A stretch of DNA of 13,048 nucleotides from Deltaproteobacteria bacterium (GTDB lineage Bacteria; Desulfobacterota; Desulfobacteria; Desulfobacterales; B30-G6). Below are positions 7,668 through 13,048 of the stretch, piece by piece (the stretch's first letter is position 1; each line of letters begins with the position of its first letter). The notes under the pieces are model-generated. The model ran no database searches and was not told the origin of the DNA. It saw only the letters and a program-made list of their open reading frames with translations. The position numbers and the translations under genes are program-made. The stretch is from the NCBI GenBank assembly GCA_003647375.1, contig QMMS01000105.1, forward strand, positions 1-13,048, written 5' to 3'.

Positions 7668-7827
7668 TCGCGGCTTCGCGCGTCATTATACCCTTCGGGT
7701 GTCATTTACACTTCGTGTGACATTTGCGCTACGCACGTCATTTACCCTACGGGTGTCATTAATAGTCATTTGTTCTGTCGAACGACATTAGCGCTTCGCG
7801 CGTCATTATGCCCTTCGGGCGTAATTT
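7668..7827. repeat. Mini-hairpin tandem array 2 (about 8 units)
   Basis: Units start at about 7690 (ACCC/GGGT), 7708 (ACAC/GTGT), 7726 (GCGC/GCAC, one mismatch), 7744 (ACCC/GGGT), 7772 (GTTC/GAAC with loop TGTC), 7791 (GCGC/GCGC) and 7810 (GCCC/GGGC), after a decayed one near 7670. Linkers are GTCATTW, GACATTW or GTAATTT, as in array 1. All units share the orientation of array 1. It lies upstream of the MFS start, beyond its Shine-Dalgarno hairpin. Confidence 0.88.
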
Positions 7828-8023
7828 ATCGTTGCTCATTGCTCGAACCTCCGGCCCTCTTAAATAAGAATGCGTCCCTATAGCAGATATATAGGTAAAG
7901 AAAAAGAGTTCATCTCTAAGCGGTCAACGGAACCTAAATCCTTAAACCTAAAACAATTTGTTGTGATGAACATCAAAAAATTCTCTCTTTTATTGGGGAT
8001 ACGTTGCGAAGCTGGAGGTAGAG
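7828..8023. other. Spacer between arrays 2 and 3; no supported gene
   Basis: Begins ATCGTTGCTCATTGCTCG, which resembles the start of the tail after array 1. It holds a CCTAAA-rich stretch (about 7934-7956) like the heptamers at 322-349. A short plus-strand reading frame starts at 7967 (MNIKKFSLLLG) but runs straight into array 3 without a clear ribosome site. It may be a remnant of a former gene; I do not call it. Confidence 0.5.
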
Positions 8024-8097
8024 ACACCTGCGGCTGTCATTTGCGCTACGCGCGACATTATGCCCTTTGGGCGTAATTTATCCTTCAGATGTCATTG
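8024..8097. repeat. Mini-hairpin array 3 (about 4 units, partly decayed)
   Basis: A decayed unit near 8025 is followed by units at 8043 (GCGC TAC GCGC), 8062 (GCCC TTT GGGC) and 8080 (ATCC TTC AGAT, one mismatch), with linkers GACATTA, GTAATTT and GTCATTG. Orientation matches the other arrays. It is shorter and less perfect, so it is probably older. Confidence 0.8.
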
Positions 8098-8163
8098 GAC
8101 AACCTGACGGTTGCCGGCTGTTAGCTGTTTGCTCTTAGCTCGTGGCTTTCCTAAAACTTAACA
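8098..8163. repeat. Second copy of the array tail repeat
   Basis: The 23 bases at 8135-8157 are identical to 307-329, including CTCGTGGCTTTCCTAAAAC. Weaker similarity (TTAACAC, then TAATTACA) continues to and across the stop codon of the propeller gene. As with copy 1, the order is array, tail, 3' end of a minus-strand gene. Confidence 0.75.
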
Positions 8164-10218
8164 CTAATTACAATCGTTTGTGATTTCAATAAAGCACCCC
8201 TGAAACACCGGATCCGCGGTGTTGTCATCCAGTGTCCCCATGGGCATGGGCGGTGTGTTATCATCCCCGGCCACAGCTTCTTTAGAAAAGATGTTCAAAT
8301 TCGACAGCCAGGTCTTGGTCTTTTTCCAGATTCCAGCCATCAGAATTTCCGGTTTGCCCAGAGACGCAACCCGTGCTCCGGGTTCAAACCGCAGAAACAC
8401 ATTGGCCTGTCTTGCCTTGACCCAGTAGCCCGCATAGGCTTCCATAGCCAGATTGGGATCTGTGTCTGGCGTGTCGGAATGATAGTGTCCATTCTCCCAG
8501 CGCCATAGCTGCCGGTCAATGTAGAGGTTGTCGTCGGCCAGGTTCTGGACCGTTTCCCTGTCTATAAGGACTCCGTCTATCTCTTCCACCACCTTCACAT
8601 TAGCCCAATAATATTCAGCATCATTGGGTGGCGCCACCATGTTCCAGCCATTACCCGTACTGGCGTTATAGTTGAGGGCAACATAGACATCGTCCGCCAG
8701 GATCACAGGAATACCACTGAAGTCAATAGTCAATCCTTCGCGGGCCAGGATCCAGTATGATCTGCCCGGTTCCATCTCGAGGCCGTTGTCGAACGCGATG
8801 TATCGGTTGTTGACGGCATCGTAGGTGCCGATGAGGTAATTTCGGCGATCGTATTCGATGTTGAATACCGCTTCGGGCGACATATTTTCGGGCCAGTGCA
8901 CGATGGAGATCATACCGAAGTCGCTCACATCCGTACCGGCTACGATCTTTGGCAGGATCGTGTCTTCGGACGTACCTATTTTAAACGAGTACCATTCCGA
9001 CCAGCCCACAGCACCCAACGCGTCTACATATCCCACGCGCCAGTTATACTTCAAGCCGGGGAGGATTGTTCCTGGTGAGATTGGGTAATCTGTAACACCA
9101 GCCGAAAATATCTCATCCAGTCGCAGTTCACGACTATCGGCCCGTCTTACCTGAAAATATGTCAGGTCGTGCAAGTGGTTCTCCGGATCGCTGTAAGTAC
9201 CGCCATCCAGAACTATGGTATCGAGTTCGCCAAAACTCGCTTCATCTACCGGACCGTCTATGGGCGGCGGGAAAGGTGGCTTGTTGATAAAATCTCGCAT
9301 GATCATGCCCCCATTACCGACCACAAAGACATTGTCCTTGGCGCTTCCCCATACACCGTTGGGGTGATTTCCCGTCAGAAACCATGTACTCCATGTGTTG
9401 CCGTCGAAATGATCGATTTTATTAAAATCACTGCCGCCAACGGCATAGACATCTCTGTCTGAACTTCCCCACAGGTCGTCCGGGTATTCCACCGAGCCGA
9501 ACGTTTCAGTCCAATCGTTATCAGCATTTCCATCATATCGATAGACGGCGGTGGAAGATCCGGCTGCAAAGACATCCTTGTCACTACTCCCCCAGACACA
9601 GGATAACCAAGTAGTTGTATAGCTGTTCATGGGTGACCACGAATTACCATCGTACCTGAGAATCGTGCCGCTGTCCCCCACAGCAAAAACATTGTCTGGA
9701 GATATGCCCCAAACAGCCTTTAGTGGGATTGACAAACCGCTCACCATGGTCACCCAGCTAGTTCCGTTGTAATACAGAATCACCGCCTCATAGGGGATAT
9801 TCGTGTCGACATCTCCCACCGCAAACGCCAGACCACCGGATGTGACCCAAATACCATGCAGATTGACTGTTGTTCCACTCGCCTCTTGTTTCCAATCGCT
9901 GCCATCATACCGAAATATCTTCCCGCTATCACCCACTGCTATCACATTGGTCCCTGAACTACCCCACACATCCCGAAGTATCACACCAGCAGGACTGGTT
10001 TGCTTCGATGACCAGATAGCCCCATCAAAATGAAGGATCGTTTCCTCTGCGCCCACGGCAAACACTTCATTTGCAGACGCACCCCAGACATCGTTAAGTA
10101 TCACGTTGGTTGGGCTGGTTTCTATATGCCAGGCACTGCGAACCGGGCCGACGACGATAAGGCTACCGGCAAAGATAAATAAAATCAGCACAATGATAAG
10201 ATTAACGTTTGGTTTCAT
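8164..10218 (-). CDS. Secreted seven-bladed beta-propeller protein with FN3-like domain
   Basis: Residues 1-29 form a signal peptide (hydrophobic core IIVLILFIFAGSL, likely cleavage near VRSA). Seven repeats of about 40 residues follow, with VWG-type motifs at about residues 45, 84, 124, 169, 208, 249 and 289. Each repeat has the form VWGSS..DVFAVG..GTILRYDG..W, which fits one propeller. Residues 312-415 look like a fibronectin-III-type sandwich (KYNWRVGYVDALGAVGWSEWYSF). Residues 420-620 are an unrecognised beta-rich region with GWNMVAPP and YAGYWVKA. The tail ends in GCFIEITNDCN. The protein is probably periplasmic or cell-surface; I infer a binding or scaffold role. GAGGAG lies 6 bases before the ATG. 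It is the third gene of the envelope cassette. Confidence 0.82.
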   Translation of the reverse strand: MKPNVNLIIVLILFIFAGSLIVVGPVRSAWHIETSPTNVILNDVWGASANEVFAVGAEETILHFDGAIWSSKQTSPAGVILRDVWGSSGTNVIAVGDSGKIFRYDGSDWKQEASGTTVNLHGIWVTSGGLAFAVGDVDTNIPYEAVILYYNGTSWVTMVSGLSIPLKAVWGISPDNVFAVGDSGTILRYDGNSWSPMNSYTTTWLSCVWGSSDKDVFAAGSSTAVYRYDGNADNDWTETFGSVEYPDDLWGSSDRDVYAVGGSDFNKIDHFDGNTWSTWFLTGNHPNGVWGSAKDNVFVVGNGGMIMRDFINKPPFPPPIDGPVDEASFGELDTIVLDGGTYSDPENHLHDLTYFQVRRADSRELRLDEIFSAGVTDYPISPGTILPGLKYNWRVGYVDALGAVGWSEWYSFKIGTSEDTILPKIVAGTDVSDFGMISIVHWPENMSPEAVFNIEYDRRNYLIGTYDAVNNRYIAFDNGLEMEPGRSYWILAREGLTIDFSGIPVILADDVYVALNYNASTGNGWNMVAPPNDAEYYWANVKVVEEIDGVLIDRETVQNLADDNLYIDRQLWRWENGHYHSDTPDTDPNLAMEAYAGYWVKARQANVFLRFEPGARVASLGKPEILMAGIWKKTKTWLSNLNIFSKEAVAGDDNTPPMPMGTLDDNTADPVFQGCFIEITNDCN

Positions 10219-10363
10219 GATAGCTCCTCTTCATTTATCGAAAAGGTTATAAATCGGGATTATAACCAATAAAAAGGTAACCCCTAAAGTGGATGGGTGA
10301 TCCCTGTGAGAAAGTGAAACTGTCTGAGGTCCATAGAGCCCGTTATGCCGAACAGCTTTGTTA
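10219..10363. other. FecR-propeller spacer with TATAAT inside an inverted repeat
   Basis: GGTTATAA (10245-10252) and TTATAACC (10260-10267) form an 8-bp inverted repeat with a 7-base spacer. On the minus strand this contains a perfect TATAAT (plus-strand 10259-10264), about 40 bases before the propeller start. I see no good -35. It may be an extra promoter with an overlapping operator or an intercistronic hairpin; the gene can equally be read through from fecR. Confidence 0.4.
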
Positions 10364-11326
10364 CTATTGCGGCAAATCCGGAAATTCCGGCAACACGCCC
10401 CCAATTTTCTCCTCGGTAATCGACTCCTTGATGGTGTCGATCTCAGACGGCGTCCAGGGTTTGATCCGTTTCTCGAAATCATCGTACCTTCTACGGCCGT
10501 CTGCGTCATCCGGGCGGATGCCCTCCAGATCGCCCACCTGGTCTACGCCGGTGTCATCATACGGTGCAAGCTGAGTCATGACATCCTCATCCGCAAAAAC
10601 ACCCGCTTCAGGAGCAACACCGAGAAAAAGGCTCTTTTTCTCTTCGATCTTGTCCTGTGGTAATTTCACGACAGTCGATGGCAGCTCGCCCTTCCTGGCG
10701 GTGGATGATTCGAAGTCCTTCAGGATCACGGGCAGCTCTTCAAGAAAAGCACGGCCCCGGAATTCGAGTTCGGTATCTATCAGCGCGGTGGCAATGGTTT
10801 CTAAGTCAGTCACCTCCAGGATAAAATCAGATCCCCGGACACCACAGACCGCCGTGGGTGTTTTGACCTTGAATTCAGAACGCTTGAAGCTGAGTACTTT
10901 TACAACGAAAAATCGTGCCTTCCCAAGTGCCATCTGAAAGAAGGAAGAACGTCTTTTCTTTTTCTTCTCGTAAACACTCTGGGTCAGTTTCAGTTTCGTT
11001 TCAGATGCGAGAGAAAGAATGCTCCCGTCGTTCAGTCTGAAGCGAACCTTGCCATATTCGAGGGTCATGACGGTATCCCCCTTGTAGAGACGGATCCCGC
11101 GTTCAGCCCTGTAGCCCTTGAGCACATCTTTGTGCATGATGACAACATCACCCAGTACCTGCTGAACAATACCAACGGGTCTTCCCCTGCCGGGGTTGTA
11201 AGTATCTTCCATGACCAGACCTTGTGGCAGAACCGTCGCCGCCGGCGCCGAAATAATGCCCAGAAAGCATACGATCGGCAGGATCAAACATAAGGCAAAG
11301 GTTGATTTTTTTATTCGTGTGATCAT
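10364..11326 (-). CDS. Exported FecR-domain protein
   Basis: 320 residues. A signal peptide is at 1-30 (KKSTFALCLILPIVCFLGIISAPAA). A FecR-type domain follows at about 55-170: GDVVIMHKD, RGIRLYKGDTVMTLEYGKVRFRLNDG, a basic KKKKRRSSFF loop at 121-130, and the signature TPTAVCGVRGSDF at 157-169. The C-terminal 150 residues are charged and unassigned. Known FecR proteins are periplasmic regulators in iron uptake, but this stand-alone exported form has no sigma factor or TonB receptor beside it. It is more likely a periplasmic partner of the upstream TPR/beta-barrel protein; that is inference. AGGAG lies 7 bases before the ATG. It starts 79 bp after the TPR/barrel stop, so cotranscription is likely. 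Confidence 0.85.
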   Translation of the reverse strand: MITRIKKSTFALCLILPIVCFLGIISAPAATVLPQGLVMEDTYNPGRGRPVGIVQQVLGDVVIMHKDVLKGYRAERGIRLYKGDTVMTLEYGKVRFRLNDGSILSLASETKLKLTQSVYEKKKKRRSSFFQMALGKARFFVVKVLSFKRSEFKVKTPTAVCGVRGSDFILEVTDLETIATALIDTELEFRGRAFLEELPVILKDFESSTARKGELPSTVVKLPQDKIEEKKSLFLGVAPEAGVFADEDVMTQLAPYDDTGVDQVGDLEGIRPDDADGRRRYDDFEKRIKPWTPSEIDTIKESITEEKIGGVLPEFPDLPQ

Positions 11327-11372
11327 TGGATTTCTCCTGGTTGGGTTATCTTATCCTGTAGCATGTTGAAGA

Positions 11373-11397
11373 TTCCGGTTTGTCGAGACAGCCGGAA
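11373..11397. repeat. Intercistronic hairpin between the TPR/barrel and FecR genes
   Basis: TTCCGG...CCGGAA with an inner TGTC/GACA pair forms a bulged stem just after the TPR/barrel stop. No U-run follows on the minus strand, so it is better viewed as a processing or stabilising structure than a terminator. Confidence 0.4.
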
Positions 11398-11405
11398 GGG
11401 TCTTG

Positions 11406-12899
11406 TTAAAAGGCAGCCGACAATCCAATACCGGCAACCTTCCGCGTATATTCGTACTCACTGATATTGGAATCATTTTTCGTGTAACTTGCCTCTGCAA
11501 CAATTTCCAGCCATTCGTAATAGAACTCCCGGGAAAGAGACACAGTAATTTTGTAGCGTGTGTCCTCCCGTTTCTTGTCTTCGATAGAATCGTCATTCTT
11601 GTATGCCTTGCCCGCATAGGTACCCAACACCCCGAAACGTAGCGCGTATGCCAAGTCGAAGAATCCACCGGCCCTGACCGTGAGCCGGCCGTAATCGTAC
11701 GCGCCTTCGGAAGCGTCATTGTATTCATACCCAAGGCCACCCAGAACATATCCCTTGTCGTCACCAAGCGTATACACAGTATCCAGAAACACTTCATGGT
11801 TGTTGCTGTCCCTGTCATCAAAGTCACTCTTGCGATAATCGTTGTTGGAAAATGTGTAGGACAACCACAGGGAAACCTGCTGATTGATGGTGTAGGAAAC
11901 TTCGGGTATGACTTGGGTTGTGAGAAGATAATCCTCTCCGTCCAGCTGGTAGATACTCGGAACAATTTGCAGCCCATAGGTAAAAGGATCAGCCAGATAT
12001 CGCCCATAAAGTTTTAAGGCGGTGTCGGAGGCGTCGTACTCATCCAGATCCACGTGCCAGGATTGATAACGGCTGATCCCTGCCCCTAGGATAACGGTAC
12101 CCTGGTCGACAAAGTTGTACTCACCCGCCGCATAACCCAGGATCAGGGAATCCTTTTCTTTGGAATAGAGATCATCCTGGTCTGTCGGCTCCAGCGGCAC
12201 ATTATCGTCATATTCGTAGGCAAGTTTAACCTCTAGCCGATAAGGCTTGTGCTCTTTTTTTCCTGCCTGTATTTTTTCGATCCACCGGCCGGCATTGTCA
12301 CGGACGTCTTTCGATTCGGTGTTGGTCTTTACATAGGTCATTTTTTTCACTGCCCGGGCATCCTTCCCCATGTAGAAAAGACACAAGCCTGAATAATAGT
12401 AGGCTTTTACTTTCAGATCCGGGCTGTTCTCCGCAGCCATCAAAAGGTATGGATTGGCCTCCTGATATTGCTGGTTGCGGTAGAGGGAAACGCCACAGTA
12501 AAAACCAGCCAGGACCCGGGAAGGTTCTTCTTTCAGGACATCCTGGAAAAGACCGGCGGCCTTACCGTAATCCGTCATTTTATAGTAAAGAAAAGCCCGG
12601 TCAAAGGCAAGATCCGGCAAATCAGGATCACCCTTCCAAGCTGTCTTGATCAACGGTTCGGCTTCTCCAAAACGATCCATCTTGAGGTATGTCTTTCCCA
12701 GGTAGTGGTTGGCTGACGGGTTGTTCGGATCCCATGTGAGCATTTTCCTGAAGGCTGCCTCGGCCGCTTTGTAATCGCCCTCTTCGTATGCGAAAACACC
12801 TTCGTCGTAAAACGCGCTGCCCGATTCCTGTGCCGACACGGGATAACCGGCGGTCATGAGAAACAGCACCGCCAATGATCCAATCAAGATTCGATACAT
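11406..12899 (-). CDS. TPR protein with C-terminal outer-membrane beta-barrel
   Basis: From the preferred start the protein has 497 residues. A signal peptide is at 1-23 (ILIGSLAVLFLMTAGYPVSA, cleaved before QE). Tetratricopeptide repeats fill about 27-210 (DEGVFAYEEGDYKAAEAAF; NHYLGKTYLKMDRFGEAEP; FYCGVSLYRNQQYQEANPY). A beta-rich barrel runs from about 219 (RLEVKLAYEYDDNV) to the end, with alternating aromatic strands and a C-terminal phenylalanine (GIGLSAAF), the usual outer-membrane insertion signal. The barrel should sit in the outer membrane with TPRs in the periplasm, perhaps handling a protein or polysaccharide. I chose the ATG at 12897-12899 because it gives a proper signal peptide and has GGAGGG upstream. 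A longer in-frame start at 12974 adds 25 hydrophilic residues. It is the first gene of the cassette visible here. Confidence 0.85.
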   Translation of the reverse strand: MYRILIGSLAVLFLMTAGYPVSAQESGSAFYDEGVFAYEEGDYKAAEAAFRKMLTWDPNNPSANHYLGKTYLKMDRFGEAEPLIKTAWKGDPDLPDLAFDRAFLYYKMTDYGKAAGLFQDVLKEEPSRVLAGFYCGVSLYRNQQYQEANPYLLMAAENSPDLKVKAYYYSGLCLFYMGKDARAVKKMTYVKTNTESKDVRDNAGRWIEKIQAGKKEHKPYRLEVKLAYEYDDNVPLEPTDQDDLYSKEKDSLILGYAAGEYNFVDQGTVILGAGISRYQSWHVDLDEYDASDTALKLYGRYLADPFTYGLQIVPSIYQLDGEDYLLTTQVIPEVSYTINQQVSLWLSYTFSNNDYRKSDFDDRDSNNHEVFLDTVYTLGDDKGYVLGGLGYEYNDASEGAYDYGRLTVRAGGFFDLAYALRFGVLGTYAGKAYKNDDSIEDKKREDTRYKITVSLSREFYYEWLEIVAEASYTKNDSNISEYEYTRKVAGIGLSAAF

Positions 12900-12959
12900 G
12901 TCATTTCCCTCCGTTTTATAACTATTGCCCATCCACAAATGGTCTTTTTCCGCGATATC

Positions 12960-12990
12960 GGCGTTGGACGCCATGATTTAACTCCTCAAA
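12960..12990 (-). promoter_or_regulatory. Second possible start with Shine-Dalgarno for the TPR/barrel gene
   Basis: On the minus strand GAGGAG lies 7 bases before an ATG at 12972-12974, in frame with the TPR/barrel gene 75 bases upstream of the preferred start. Both starts therefore have good ribosome sites. The longer form would place MASNADIAEKDHLWMGNSYK before the signal peptide, which is unusual. Confidence 0.45.
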
Positions 12991-13001
12991 ATAGCACGCT
13001 A

Positions 13002-13048
13002 TTACTCCGGGTTAAATCTGTCGTCCGCCTTGATCTCACGAAAAAATC
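13002..13048 (-). CDS. Possible 3' end of an upstream gene (partial)
   Basis: One minus-strand frame is open from the right edge to a TAA at 13002-13004 (followed at once by a TAG) and reads FFREIKADDRFNPE. The composition is protein-like and it would end about 27 bp before the longer start of the TPR/barrel gene. Fifteen codons are too few to be sure, and another frame is also open here. Confidence 0.35.
   Translation of the reverse strand, partial: FFREIKADDRFNPE

Noticed and set aside
10231..10509. Minus-strand frame of 92 codons overlapping the FecR gene 3' end
   Set aside because: It overlaps FecR in another frame, is Arg/Ser-rich and low-information, and lacks a Shine-Dalgarno.
11351..12007. 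Minus-strand frame of 218 codons within the TPR/barrel gene
   Set aside because: It is a shadow frame of the beta-barrel coding region with Trp/Thr/Arg-rich sequence and no recognisable fold or start.

Overview
The window looks like chromosomal DNA of a Gram-negative, probably deltaproteobacterial/Desulfobacterota-type bacterium. That placement is inferred from the mix of families: a PPDK-derived dikinase-like protein, FecR and TPR outer-membrane proteins, a secreted 'VWGSS..VFAVG' propeller, and intergenic mini-hairpin arrays. No rRNA or taxonomic marker is present. Every gene I can support lies on the minus strand. I see no tRNA, IS element, phage gene or CRISPR array.

Layout from left to right. 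1-359: a tandem array of 18-19 bp mini-hairpins followed by a tail repeat. 360-5868: a two-gene central-carbon unit, transcribed right to left: first a 1394-residue protein with PPDK ATP-grasp and phosphohistidine domains but no PEP/pyruvate barrel, then glyceraldehyde-3-phosphate dehydrogenase 61 bp downstream. 5869-6383: a gene-free block dense in inverted repeats. 6384-7643: a 12-helix MFS-type transporter whose Shine-Dalgarno sits in a hairpin loop. 7644-8163: a second gene-free block with two more mini-hairpin arrays and another copy of the tail repeat. 8164-12899: an envelope cassette in the order TPR/outer-membrane beta-barrel, FecR-domain protein, secreted seven-bladed propeller. 13002-13048: perhaps the last codons of an upstream gene.

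The dikinase-like protein and GAPDH are probably cotranscribed, which suggests a triose-phosphate/PEP-level role. The three exported proteins of the right half probably form one envelope module: beta-barrel with periplasmic TPRs, FecR-domain partner, secreted propeller. This is inferred from gene order and export signals.

The most unusual signal is the mini-hairpin family (arrays 1-289, 7668-7827, 8024-8097). The stem sequence changes from unit to unit but almost always stays self-complementary. On the minus strand nearly every loop is a GNA triloop or GNNA tetraloop closed by C:G, the class known to form exceptionally stable DNA mini-hairpins. One longer hairpin following the same loop rule abuts the MFS start codon and presents its Shine-Dalgarno.
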